Shown: one piece after another, positions 52,069-64,000 of the stretch
Layout of the letters: each line of letters opens with the position of its first letter
Numbering within the stretch: the first letter of the stretch is position 1
Notes under the pieces: generated by a model
Seen by the model: only the letters and a program-made list of their open reading frames with translations
Database searches by the model: none
Told to the model about the DNA's origin: nothing
Made by a program: the position numbers and the translations under genes
Source: Anisakis pegreffii
Taxonomy: Eukaryota > Nematoda > Chromadorea > Rhabditida > Anisakidae
DNA: 64,000 bases
Direction of reading: 5' to 3'
NCBI GenBank assembly: GCA_035041965.1
Contig: JAPYMA010000131.1
Coordinates: forward strand, 62,001-126,000

Positions 52069-55039
52069 TTGCACGCAGAGTTTGAATGAAAGCTGATCTA
52101 TAAAAGAGCTCCTGATATGTATGTGTTCCAATGATGATGGTCAATAGCACTGCATGTGTTAATTATATTACTCATCACGTTAAGCATTAACATAATCGCA
52201 AGTAAGCATTTATAAGCAATATACGATGTGTTTGCGTCGTCAACTCATGAATATGCATGAGGCAATTGACTTTCAACTTTTAGGTTGTAGCGGAACATCC
52301 GAATAACAAGTGTGAATCTTGTAGGGAATGACCTCAAATCAAGAAAAGACTTGAGCCTAATTCAATTTGACTGTCGAGGCTTCTCGAAAATTTCTCTCAA
52401 GATCCACATTAATAAGCATTGATTTAGCACACTTTCATCAGCCAGCTAACAATCTATTTTAACTTCATCAAAAGATATTTCGATGAAAAAAAATTCTATT
52501 CTTAATGCTGAATTTGTGAACAACTCGATGCAAATTGATCTTTTGCAAATGCATTATTGGGAGCGGAGGAGCAAAACATAATATTTGTTCTCCACTAGGG
52601 AAATAAGCTATAATTTCCTGCTCCAAATGCATCCCACCATTTAGTTGTCAATAGTTTAATAACGGATAGCAGACACATATAAATATGAGAATGGAACTGA
52701 AAGGAAGCTTTCTTTGCAGAAGTATTAAGTTCGAACAGATTCGAACGAATTACAATCGAATTCCTCCCTTAAGAATCTGTAATTTCCCACAGAAAGTGGA
52801 ATATTATATGAGATATAAATTATTCAAGTTTGCACAACCATCAGAATGCACTGTGCACATGAACTATAAATTCCGATTGAGGATGACTCAAAATCGGAAT
52901 GAACAGTAAAATCAATAGATCGGTGCTGCTGAAAATTGTAAAATCAATTTTGTTAAAAGGTGATCTATGATTACTAGACTGATCGCGAGGATCGTTCAGA
53001 CGATGCATAACTCATCAAGATATAATCCATGACCTGGGCAAGCTTGTGAATAAAACCGATGAGGTTGATAGTTATTGAATATCATTCGTTATCGTCCTCA
53101 TCTTACTTATGATGGTGGTTGTATTTTCAAGGCAATTTAAAAATATTTCCACAAATATTTTACTACTGAACTGCGCCAAATAAAATCGATGTGATTCGAC
53201 GAGGTCGATAAATAATGCGTGACATGCCGAAAAAAAATAAAAAAATAATGCGTGAATTAGACGCATCGTCATTTTGATTGGTGCAAAAACCTTTTTGTGC
53301 TATTTTCATTAAAAGGATGAAGGATTTCGTCCACTCAATGATTGACTGATGAATATGTGAGGACGATAAAAGTATGCGAATATTCTGCATTCATGATAAT
53401 CTACAACTTCGAGCCTTGCAAAGAAAAGTATTTGATAAATTTGTTGTGTTATCGATAGGGAACTGCGAAGATTGATCAATTTTGAACTGGCTACTTGACA
53501 CTCAGTCTCGTTGAGACCAATTCAGTGACTATTGACACGAAAAGAATGCATATCGCCTCAAACTCTTTTTGCGACGTCGAAATTCGACTCTCAATCAATG
53601 CTATGAGAGAAAATGAAGATTACTCTTTCAATCATCCAAAATCATTCTCTCAGAATACTTTCGCATTGCAGCCAGTAAGCAGCTTCCAGGTTTGCTGAGT
53701 AGTTCATTGAATGCCACGTCGAGTAAATATGCCCAATCTGCGTGAAAAATTTGTGGAATTAATGAGATCTCTTGAACCCCACAGAATTGATCACATTGAT
53801 GAGGCAGCTCGTCATGCAACGTCGTCGATGCCCACCAAATAATGATGGTGTTATTCATCCAATCAGTCACCTGATTTAAGGAATGAATGTGAATATTTCA
53901 GAAGATATTCTAAATCTTATGAACGAACAATGATTATCTTATGTCCATTTCGCTCGGAGTGAGGATGCATGAGCAAGTTGTGGGGTGTGCGAAGATGAAA
54001 TGCAAAATTGTAAGTAATAACAGCGGCAACGAAGGTGTGTGATTAAATACTCCGTTCTTCTGATATTTGAAATTTGTTCGCGTCATATTGTCAAAATAAT
54101 GAGTGCGATTCTGCATAATGAAAGTATTTGTGAGGATTTGAATGTTTTTGTGTGTAAAGAAGAGATTCATTTGAATGGCTTTTGGTGGCGACAATGATAA
54201 AAACATCGCGATTATCAGGCTTCTTGTGCAATGAAACATTCATGAGAATGACGAGCGTTTCATTGCGAATGACGAGCTTCAAGATATATTAGCAATTGTT
54301 TCACAAAGAAGCTTTGCTGAATGATGCATTATTTGATCATTTATGCTATGTGTTGACTGATATTGTTTGGTGTTTTCACCTCCAGCTTAGTCATATCAGT
54401 CTCAGTGAGTAAGAATAACTGAGTGATAGTAAGCTTAACAAAGATCACGTTCATCAATTTCACTAGCACCCTTCAAAAATGAATATTCCAACTCGATTTA
54501 AACTCAATTTCGCCAGATTTCATCGACTCATAGACATTATACATTGAGTCGTTTGCAAACTACGAGAATGTGCCTACGAATCAAAATGATGAGAGATGAA
54601 GTTATGCTTCTGAACAGATCTTTATGAAAACCGCAGTTCGCTGTGAATTTAGATCGGTTAAGAAGAAAGAATAAAACTAATTAAAAACACGCCAACAGTG
54701 CATTTGGGCGAATATGACGATTCCGCATTCAGAACTGAGGAATGCTGCAGTGAATATAGTCGCGAATTAATTGGATCACAAAATTTCATAGCCGAGTACG
54801 TATCTGTACACAGAGATCACTTCGAGGTTATAATAACATTTATTCGCATGATAATGTATTTAACAAAGTTCTGTAGAAATGACAGCAATATAGTGAACAA
54901 AATGCTTAAAATATCGTTGGAGGGAGTGAATGGATTTTAAAAATGAAAAGAAATAGAAAAGTAGAAAAAAAAACATAAAATCAAAAAGAATACCAAATTA
55001 TATACATTTCTCCACCTACTCTTGTCAAATCTTCAGCGA
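52069..55039. other. AT-rich spacer upstream of the TIL gene
   Basis: No supported gene. It should contain the TIL gene promoter, but I see no clear core element in the right orientation. A 12-base duplication (AATAATGCGTGA) lies near 53212-53255. The 80-codon plus-strand frame at 54698-54940 lacks a family signature and is followed by an A-rich stretch to about 54990. Confidence 0.5.
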
Positions 55040-55600
55040 GATTTTATCAGGGATATAAATCCGACTTCATCGTATGGAACAGATCGAAGTCTGCATTTAA
55101 ATATTTTAAGCGATTTGAGGGAAGAAATATGCTCTGGGAGTAGATTCCAGGCTCTGATGGCTGTTCGGGAGAGAGAACATTGCAAGGTTTAATTTACAAC
55201 GTTTGACAGCGAGTTTAAGGGAATCAGTTTGGCGGATTGAGGAATATTCGAAGAATTCTTTCATTCGGAGATCTTCCTGACGTTGAATGATGTTGTAGGC
55301 CATACGAAAATTGGTTTAAAATTCTCGCAGTTCTAAACTTCCTGATCCTAATAATGCTAATCCTTCCTGCTATTTGGGCACATCACGGATAATTCCATTA
55401 TATCCGTTGAAGATTAAACCTGCATATCTTCTTTAAATATTTTCAATAATATTAATGCATGGATCAGAGGGTAATCAGAGGGGAAAGGCATATTTTAGGA
55501 GTGGGCGAACACATGTTGTAAATGATCTGCTTAATAACAATAAATCTGTGATGCTAAACGATCTCATTAGAGTAATGCTCTGGTGTTTGCTTTGCTGACT
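55040..55600 (-). mobile_element. Decayed non-LTR retrotransposon, reverse-transcriptase tail
   Basis: Read on the minus strand, one frame from about 55560 to 55106 resembles the C-terminal end of CR1/Jockey-type LINE reverse transcriptases. It has TCVRPLLKYA (typical VRPLLEY), INIIENI then RRYAG (typical IEKVQRRFT), LALLGSGSLELREF (typical L-LESLELRRLR), AYNIIQ (typical YKIL) and FFEYSSIRQTDSLKL followed by RC-L and FS. Four in-frame stops interrupt it. The upstream continuation (SKANTRALL, about 55600-55580) sits in another frame, as does the final stretch near 55040-55105. The catalytic reverse-transcriptase core and endonuclease are not seen. It is a dead fragment that was presumably 5'-truncated. 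Exact clade is uncertain. Confidence 0.75.
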
Positions 55601-55991
55601 ACGGTGGAAATGTGTTGGTGGCATTTTTTTGACTATGTTAGAAATGCGTTAGGAGGTTGTTGAAATCTTCAGCATAATAGCGTTATTTGCATTAAAATAA
55701 TGCATTTGTTACGAATTATGTCTCCCCAAAGTTCAAGTTCCTTCGAAATACAAAAACGGAACCAACGGAAATGAACTATTTTACGAGAAGATGCAATTGA
55801 CGAACCATGTTCATGAATGCATAGCATAATCATAAACTAGCAAATGTGAAAATTTGACTGAGTTTGTAGTTCCAGTCCTTCAAGTACCGCTAACATCGTC
55901 AATTCACCAAGAGATGAAACTTTTGAAATCGGTATTGATTGCTAAACATTTCTACATTCGACATGCTTCAGAAATACAAATGAAGCTTAAT

Positions 55992-56034
55992 TGAACCGTA
56001 TAACTGATGATTTATCATCAGTTAATAAGGTTCA
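55992..56034. repeat. Two-part inverted repeat (hairpin)
   Basis: TAACTGATGAT at 56001-56011 is the reverse complement of 56014-56024, with a 2-base centre. Outside a 3/4-base internal loop, TGAACC (55992-55997) pairs with GGTTCA (56029-56034), giving 17 pairs in two helices. GGTTCA is repeated directly at 56035-56040. Confidence 0.85.
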
Positions 56035-57077
56035 GGTTCATCCTTATTCATTAGCGTTTGCAAACTGAAATCACATTTTTCAAATTCGCAGATCAAAACG
56101 AATCGACGATTGGTCAAAGCATTTTCGCTTATGAAAACAGAGGAAGTGAAACAAAACAAGGTGCCAGCGTAAGATTCCTAAACTGTAAGATTTCGAAAGT
56201 GGCACAACCTTTCAGTAAAATAGTTTGACATTACAAGGAAATGAGCTGCATGAAGTTCCGCGGCTTTCTGCATGCAAAAACATCAAGAGGTGTGAAGTAA
56301 GTAAGATATTCACCCACTCGTATGGGATAAGCTCGAGCCGAGTGAATGCAAGTGATTACGTTGGGAGGATGCATACAAAAACAAGGATAATATCGCTCCC
56401 ATTTCAAGTATGCTATTAAGTGTTGATAAGTGTCATAAATCCAATATCTTTGCATGCAATCCATAAATCGCATTTCAATTATTCTGTATTCTGAATTCGA
56501 AATTTTTGTCTCGAAGCTATTTCCATATAATGAGATCGACAAATCAAAAATCCATCAAGAATCTAGAAAATAATCTTAGAATTTGAAGAAACTATGAAGG
56601 GTACATCTGTAATGATCGTAATAAATTACGAGGAAGTGTGAAGCTGAAATTGCACTCTGCAGATTCTCGTTGAACGCAAAAAAATTCCAAAGAAATCAGA
56701 ATTCACTTGAAATTACCTGTGTTATCTGAAATGAAAAAATTCGATGATCTATTGACTAAAATCCCAATTTTTGAACTTATCTTATGTTGCTGGACGATTG
56801 CATTGGTGCTCATTGTATAATATCTATAGCGACCTATGGATGCACAACGTTATGAATATCAGGAACACCGTATTTGAGATGGACCTCTCTGTATGTACCT
56901 CATACAGTTGAGCGGTTGCATCGAAGCAGTGTATTGAATTCTTTAATTACCACACTTTGCGCATATCGCACAAATAATTTCCTCAGCTTACCGGGACTGC
57001 TCTCCTCCTAACAAACTTTCACAACCGATATCAAATTGGATGCTTATATATCCTGTCAATCAAGTCTAGGGTTTGCT

Positions 57078-57110
57078 CGGGATCCCGGCTTTCGATTCCC
57101 GATACCGGGA
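57078..57110. repeat. GC-rich palindromic patch
   Basis: CGGGATCCCG (57078-57087) is a perfect 10-bp palindrome. TCCCGATACCGGGA (57097-57110) is a near palindrome. ATCCCGG and CCGGGAT can also pair across the patch. This GC-rich sequence is foreign to its AT-rich surroundings. Confidence 0.7.
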
Positions 57111-58973
57111 TTAAGGTCCTGAAAATCTGAGCATTTCAAGAATTGATGAAACAGGGCATTTTGTATGACTCTGATAAATTACTCAATGCATTGATCATTC
57201 TCAGCTCATTCATAAGTAAAAATATTTGCTGTTCACCATCAAAGTGGCTATGGGAGGATGATTCATTGTATGATAGCGTTACTTCGACTTTTATTTTTTA
57301 CAAAACAGTGAGCAAGAAATTCGGTGCCATCATTATCACTTTATCTTCCACTTATCACGACCCATCAATTTCGCATCTATTCATGAAATGTGCTTCCAAA
57401 TAATGCCACTTCGCCAGGATATATCACAAAATTCGACGGAAGCGGTATTAGTTCTCGCTTCTGGGAATATTTTCTTTTCAAAAAAAGACAGTGAAACTGC
57501 AAATTTGAATTAAATAGCAAAAGGATTGTTCATTTTGAAAGGGATCGTTTATTCAGAAGGGAAGGAATTATATGGAGTATACGATCTTGATGAAAATGGC
57601 AGTGATTCATTGCGATACTGGCAGTGAATTTATCTCCGAGGCTGTTCGATGCGAAGAGAAGAAATAATGATGACACTGAGTCCATCTCATCGATGGCAAT
57701 TGATTTATGTCAGAATGGGAATGAACATGACATCTCATTGTCAAACAGAATAAAATTAATGATGCATTCACAAAATTTCGTAAGTTGTGAAAGAACTAAT
57801 AACGTGAACCGTACAGTAATCTTTGAAATGCACACATATATGAAGAAACAAAGCAAGGAGCTGTAAATATGGAAACATTGTTTCAGATCGATTGAAGCGA
57901 TCCGTCCCACCGACAAGCGTCAGAAGTGAACGAGATTTCCTGCCATTTTCCTTTCTTTGTACAAATCTGAGAACGCGAATGAATGATTCGACAATCAAAG
58001 CTGTAACACTTCGCAGAGCTTATTTCATATTTCACTGAATTTTACTTTTTAAATCTTTTTTAGTATGCTAGACTCACATTTCTTGTTGCTATGTTGATGA
58101 GAGTTCCTTTTGTTGATGATTCGACTTCAGCTGTTTTAATAATTTTCGATATATGAATTATGTTATACGCAAAACACAATTTTAATCATTGTAATTCATC
58201 TGCGAATTTTAAAAAATTCTTGAGAAATATGTTCGGTTTCCTTCCATCTCAGATATGAGCAACTGAAGTTATTCTCGGAAAGTTAGAGAAAGCAACTTAG
58301 ACACAAGAAATATAAGCAACTTTGAAAATAAGATTTCGTTATGGAAAATTTAACTGTAGATATTATATCTGAATTTTTTTCTTGTGATGTTTATACTTTG
58401 TTTCCAGATTCTAAAATGTTATTACCTGCATGCTAACAATAATAGCGTTTGGAATCTGTCTTCATGACATTCGAACTTGGATTACTGATCTGGCAAGCCC
58501 AGAGGGTTTTGGGCTACTCTCCTATACTGCCCAATGATTTCTAGGGAGACGGACTCAGAATGAGCCCGAAAATATAATCCGATTGATCGATGAACACTTA
58601 TCCAACGATCGTTCAGAGTAGTTGTTTGGAAAAACCAACTGTAGTGAATCAGTAATCGTTCGTTATCAATAATAAACGATTAATGTAACCGAGTAGATCC
58701 ATAGCATTCGGCGCATCAAGCACTCCACAATCATCCAATAACGAGTGTCTGTTACCATAGATAATCTGCATAGTTAAATCCAGCCGAATACCAACAACAA
58801 TCCATTAAACAATCGCAACAATGACGAACATTTTGTCGATCGCATAGAACCATCGACAAACCAACCGCTCATCGTCTAAACGTAACTCTAAATCGATGCA
58901 TCATAAATCTATTGAAACTGAGGAACATCGATCACGAAACTGAGCATTATCAATTGACAACATTACGTATTGT

Positions 58974-59472
58974 ACCAGCGCTACCCTCAAGTTAGCTCTG
59001 GAACATGATGACTTCTTCAAATCATTCAATCCTGCAGATTCTGAAAAGTGAATATGTTGTCGGGCGATTTTCCTTGCTTTCAGAGGAATCACTGATTTTC
59101 TAAAGGTATCTCATATACATGAACCATTAAACTGCCGCTCATTCCATTACGTTGTACCTGTAACGATCAATCTATAATTAATTCAGAACTATCAGGAGTA
59201 CCATCTCCAAACCAGCGCTACCCTCAAGATTGCACCTCGATGGAGGGCACGAGCTTCTCCATATTGCGTACCTAACCCAGGTCCATAAGAACCAGACATT
59301 TCTGATTAGTCCTTTGTCACCTGGAAAGACGACGAGGGCTTCTCCTGATCCGGATGCATAACGATCAGATGACTTTTATTACCTCTAAATACTTGGAAGG
59401 GGAAGGCATGGGCTTCTCTGTATTGTGTATATAACCAGGGTGCAAAAGACGTAAACTCTTCTAATTGGCTCC
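58974..59472. repeat. Diverged tandem repeat block
   Basis: ACCAGCGCTACCCTCAAG occurs at 58974-58991 and again at 59211-59228. Within 59253-59472 two segments starting GCTTCTCC/GCTTCTCT at 59253 and 59412 align over about 60 bases with substitutions (159-bp offset). A weaker third GCTTCTCC start at 59338 suggests a half-period near 80 bp. On the minus strand 59306-59512 is one open frame in which TQYREAHAFPFQVFRG echoes TQYGEARALHRG of the next unit after a stop. It could be a degenerating satellite or the remains of repeated coding units. Confidence 0.6.
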
Positions 59473-60229
59473 ATACTCTTTCGATATTATAAAATCGCCC
59501 GAATCTGACCATATGGAGAAGTCACGCCGCTGGATTGAATTCGCCAGTTGCTAAGTGATATCCGTTTTGAAAATTCAACTACATCTAGCATTTTTAGTCA
59601 ACAGTGCATTTGTTACTGAATCACTTCTCGTCATTATATCGAATGTTTTAATTATACTTCAATCAATTCCAGTCACTTCAGTTGCATTGCCGTTGTCTTC
59701 TGTTTTTGACTTTCATGAGCCACTCATGTTGTTATTTCCATAGATATACGTCTTCTCGAATGAATCGTCGAACGCATAAATGAAAAAATCCAATTTTTCA
59801 TCAACAAATAATTAAAGACTCATCCGACTACCATGATAGCGAGACATCTTACAGTTTTGGAATTGACTCAGCAACGAATTGGTAGAGCGTCAACATTGCC
59901 GTTTGGCGTAACTTCCATTATTTGCTCTATTCAATCAACTTCGAACTCAACGTCGGATTAGTAGGGTTTGTTTTCAGGTACAGGTAAATTTTGTAGGATA
60001 TCTACGATTGTTAATCTGCTGCGTCCGTTCACAAGTTGAACGCTGAGCCTACATCCGAAGCTAATTATCATATTTTCGTTTTCGTATCATTTCCACTTGA
60101 AATTTTTTCTGACAAATCAGTTTCGTAAATTTCGGGCGAAGCATTGTTTCATTTCAAATGTTCATACGTTACCTGCTTGTTTGATTGAGGACTTCGATCT
60201 TTGATGTGTAAGAGTACTTTGGCGCTACT

Positions 60230-62254
60230 ATGATACCAGGAAGTGACGAGTGTTTTGCAGATAATGTGCGTAGATCAGTAAATTTCTGTATTGAAAGCAT
60301 CGATATGGATGAAGGTCACGAGACGCTACAGTCTCATCGTGTATGGGTACATTTAGCCGCCGGCTCATTGGCCGGTCTTACGGAGCATTGTGCTATGTTT
60401 CCGTTCGATTCCATCAAAACACGTCTACAGAGTCTCTGTCCTTGTCCGGAAACGAAATGTCCAAGTGCTATGCATGGCCTCGTATCGATTGTTAAGCATG
60501 AAGGTTGGCTACGACCCTTACGAGGTATCAACGCCATGGCTCTTGGTTCAGCGCCTGCCCATGCTGCCTATTATACAGTTTACGAAAAGTTAGTAGTTTT
60601 TTGCGTTTCAGTATCAGTCTTTTTTTGTGAATAAGTCGTTCACTGATTGTGTATCGACGTAATCGATCGAATGGGCAACGAAAAAGTTTATGGAATTGGT
60701 CAAATTTCAGGTCAAAACTATTCCTAACGGATCGAACCAATGGTGGCTTCAATGGATTTTCATATGCGATATCTGGCGCGCTTGCAACTGTCGTTCATGA
60801 TGCTATTATGAATCCAGCTGAGGTTCAATTTGTTTTAAGCTTTTTGTTCCGTTTCATTTTGGAGATGTTTTGTAGTATGATAGAAAACAGTGGTTAATTG
60901 ATGTACTGTTAAACGCTGATGATAATCCAATGAACATGATTTAGATTTATATTTAGAATTAGATGAAAAATGCTCTTGAAGAGAATGTAGATAATTATGT
61001 GAGTTGTCATTTAAGGTCGTCAAACAACGAATGCAAATGATCTACAGCCCGTATGGTAATAGTTTGCAATGTGCAAAATGTATATTCAAACGAGAAGGTA
61101 TCGCGGCATTCTATCGGTCCTACAACACACAATTAATCATGAACATTCCTTATCAGTGCCTTCATTTCATCACCTATGAATTTATGGAAGATTTATTCAA
61201 TCGAGAACGTAAATACAGTCCTGGCTCACATCTTGTGGCTGGAGGTAATCTTATGCATGTTATCATATGAATATACCCCTTCGAATGTTCGAATCATTTG
61301 TTCAGTTCTCACAAAGAATTTTTCATATCTATTACTGTGATTATGACTCAATTGACATATTTTATTTATTATTACTGTATGTGATATGAAGCAAACATCT
61401 TGGTAATTATTTGGTAATATTGTTATTATTTGATGTGGAAGGAAAAGGTCCTTCAACGATAACTAGTTTTTGCTGATTGTTTATTTACGATGTGATGTTA
61501 TGAATTAACGAAATTTAGGTGTCGCCGGAGGTTTGGCGGCTGCACTAACCACTCCTTTGGACTGTGTGAAAACCGTTTTGAACACGCAGCAAACACCTGA
61601 GGTGAATGGAGGATATCGCGTATTGCTTAAAAGCACTTCACCTGATATCACTACCACTTCATATAGGTTAGCATTTTCAACGATTCCTTTCTAGTTCTGA
61701 TCTTTGCATCAAAAGTTATTTCACCTATTGTTTCGTGTATCGAGAGTCTGATTCTATAATTCAACTGAAATCGTTCCATCGAATAAAAACTGTTGTTGCT
61801 ATTGTTGGCATGAGATTCACGCCAACTCATTAGTGGTTGAATAAGAAATAAACAATTTGAGTATTTATATCTGACGAATTTACGAGTTGATGATAGAAAT
61901 TTTCAATTGTTAGCAGTGAGTTTGTTGAAATTTGTTTGTAAAGGTGATTCGAACTATTGATTGAATTGATTATAACAGTTACCTTGTTGGTTGAGTGGGC
62001 ATTCGTGGATTTACATAAATTAAGCCGTACGCAATCTTCTTGTTGTTTACGTCCCATGCAGTCATCGAGAAAATTTCAGTGGCATTGTGGATGCGCTACG
62101 AAATATTTATTATTTGAGAGGACCGTTGGGTTTCTTCAGAGGCATTCAAGCCCGAGTAATTTTTCAAGTACCGTCCACGGCATTGAGTTGGTCTGTTTAT
62201 GAGTTATTCAAATATGTCCTCTCGTTAGAGAATAATAATGTGAGCGTTGTTTGA
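60230..62254 (+). CDS. mfn-1: Mitoferrin, mitochondrial iron carrier (SLC25A28/37 family)
   Basis: Imports iron across the inner mitochondrial membrane for haem and iron-sulphur cluster synthesis. Five exons join in phase: 60230-60588, 60711-60822, 61016-61244, 61519-61666, 62080-62254, giving 340 aa. It has the three carrier repeats, each with its P-x-D/E-x-x-K/R signature: PFDSIKTR (repeat 1), NPAEVVKQR (repeat 2), PLDCVKTV (repeat 3). Mitoferrin-type features are [48 protein letters not shown] and [12 protein letters not shown], which separate it from other SLC25 carriers. The chosen ATG is the first in the open exon; a second in-frame Met at 60305 (MDEGHE) would give 315 aa and may be the real start. 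Exons 3 and 4 follow TTTAAG and TTTAG acceptors. The stop is TGA at 62252-62254. No neighbouring iron-related gene. Confidence 0.97.
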
Positions 62255-64000
62255 TTGTTGTTGTCTCTTTTATTACATCTTAGCAAATTGTATTTGTTCA
62301 TCATCATGTATGTATACGTATTTGTATATGTGGATATGGACACAACGGTGTTTTTTCTAATGCTTACGATACTCTCTGAAAGAAATATTCTTTTTTAAAC
62401 TTTTCAAAATCCTTATAATATATGCGCATAAAATTCATATTATAGATCTGATTCGAGGTGTATGTAATTGTTTGAAAATTCCTTTTTTGGGATGCAATCT
62501 TAAAATTGATTATAATTTTTTTAAAATTAGGTTTAGAGTTCATATTGTTTTCGGAATTTTTCTTTTCAAAATAATGTTAGATAATGCTCATGGTTTTTTC
62601 GTTTGCATTTCTTGTTTGTTGAAATTTCAATTCGATGTGTTCTGATCTGTACTCAACCAAATTACTGTTTATATTAATGAATAACAGTGCGATTCTTTGA
62701 AACTTTGTTTGATGAGCTTTATTCGCCATTAACTTTTGATCATTGAATACATTCACGCATTCATATAGTTATCTCAAGCCATCCTTTATTATTCGTCTTG
62801 TCTTCCACATGTTTCCTTCTTGGGTGATGAGTGTAGATTATAGTATCGTATGCATACATGGTTTATAAGACCATAAAAAATTTCTCATTGATACTGGATG
62901 TTATTTGCATTCTATGATGTAAATGATTAGTTGTCGCTGTAGAGGAATGATAAATCGGTGGTTCCGAAGAGGGTACAGTTCATCTGAACTTAAAACCTAG
63001 AGTTCTTTGTAGTCCATCTGCTTCAAAATGAAGTAGAACTAGGATGGAAAACGTGAGAAATAGAACTGAATTTTTAATTTCGATGAGAAGATATTCGTTT
63101 TCAGTGAGAATCGTAATGTGCATTCGACGTTTGGTCGCTTTAACTTCATTGATCTTGATCTAAAACAAACTCAGTCGTGCATGGAGAATAGACGTAATAT
63201 TTACTCTAATTGATGAAATTTTTGGTATCCGAAGTTGTTTTATACAACTTCTACGTTGGGAACCACTGCGTACGAGTATTTTAAATGTCGTATTGCCAAA
63301 TAATTCCTAATTGAAACGTCGAATTCAATTTGACGCATACTGATCATTAGGATGCGAGAGATCATATTCTATTTCATACATATACATATTGTATATACTC
63401 AATTTCTACGAAGTTTTCATATCATAGTTTATGTATCTTCTCGAATAGAGTTGGGTGAATAGTAGGTTTATTATCGGTGGTGTACAGCAGTATATGGCAA
63501 AAATTTATTGCAATCATTTACAACGTGTTTGTATTCGTTGTTGGTGATGCTATTGCGTCTGAATGGTAACTTTTATGGATGTATTCATGGACTGTAAATT
63601 ACGCGATACCATTCATGATACGTATTGTAATCAGTTTTCATAATTTACTTGGAATCAGTAAATTGTAATCAGTCTTCAATAATTTTTTTGGTTCTGTAAT
63701 ATCACAGCTGATTTTGTTGTCATTTGCTCATTTTGCACAAATTGCGATCGATCTCATATCCAGTTATGAGTTGTTTTGCAAGCATGATTATATGACGATG
63801 GGTTTATTTGTATCTGTCCATCTCATTTCAAAAAGGCTCAACAAAGCGATAATCGTTTAAATTGAAATCTTTGAAAGTGTTCATTTCAGTTGTAGCCTGG
63901 GAGGTTTTGTGCTAGAAAATTCTTTGGATCAGTACATTTTTTCATCGTTATGAGTGTTCAATTGTTGCTGAAATTTGGGATGAATTTTTGAAAAATGGAG
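62255..64000. other. 3' flank of mitoferrin, no gene recognised
   Basis: AT-rich sequence that includes the mitoferrin 3'UTR. I see no convincing AATAAA close to the stop. No open frame over about 60 codons with any family feature, and no RNA gene, was recognised. Confidence 0.5.

Larger units (their letters stand above)
55601..60229. other. Region between LINE relic and mitoferrin
   Basis: No supported gene. It contains a hairpin at 55992-56034, a GC-rich palindromic patch at 57078-57110 and a diverged tandem repeat at 58974-59472. TTTTCAG at 59971-59977 is a possible acceptor for the mitoferrin 5' end. Minus-strand frames near 58.9-59.5 kb are discussed with the repeat. Confidence 0.5.

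Noticed and set aside
52085..52105. TATAAAAG upstream of the TIL gene
   Set aside because: It is in plus-strand orientation, opposite to the TIL gene, so it is not a convincing core promoter for it.
57557..57664. Short frame with CDTGSEF, reminiscent of an integrase core motif
   Set aside because: Too short, no other integrase motifs in order, and neighbouring frames are equally protein-like.
59870..59910. AATTGGTAGAGCG, reminiscent of a tRNA A box
   Set aside because: No B box or cloverleaf follows.

Overview
This is nuclear DNA of a metazoan, very probably a nematode. It is AT-rich and has spliced genes. Nearly every intron ends in the short nematode-type acceptor (TTTCAG, TTTAAG, TTTAG, TTGCAG) with no long pyrimidine tract. 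One gene encodes a small secreted TIL-domain protein of a kind common in nematodes. Species cannot be fixed from the sequence; the long introns and spacers argue against Caenorhabditis, and a parasitic or other non-rhabditine nematode is my guess.

Three genes can be built exon by exon with consistent phases. (1) + strand 40759-47928: a 12-exon, 525-residue orthologue of TPRA1/GPR175 (tpra-1), a seven-helix membrane protein. (2) - strand 50731-52068: a 4-exon, 136-residue secreted protein with a signal peptide, one ten-cysteine TIL domain and a six-cysteine tail. (3) + strand 60230-62254: a 5-exon, 340-residue mitoferrin (mfn-1; SLC25A28/37 family), the mitochondrial iron importer. They are unrelated in function, and no operon or shared system is evident.

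Positions 1-40711 contain no gene I can identify. They hold AT-rich, T-skewed sequence, simple repeats, several perfect palindromes or hairpins (1555-1576, 10939-10993, 23161-23180), a T10-G10 homopolymer junction and three weak coding-like stretches (19576-19795, 28365-28753 minus, 30105-30523). Between the TIL gene and mitoferrin the + strand turns A-richer. That interval carries a decayed non-LTR retrotransposon tail (55040-55600, minus), a hairpin (55992-56034) and a diverged tandem repeat with a partly open minus-strand frame (58974-59472).

I found no CRISPR array, tRNA, rRNA, operon or new multi-gene system. The points most worth a second look are the 10.9 kb hairpin, the TIL protein with an atypical reactive loop and extra cysteine tail, the long tails on TPRA1, and the 40 kb gene-free, strand-skewed block.
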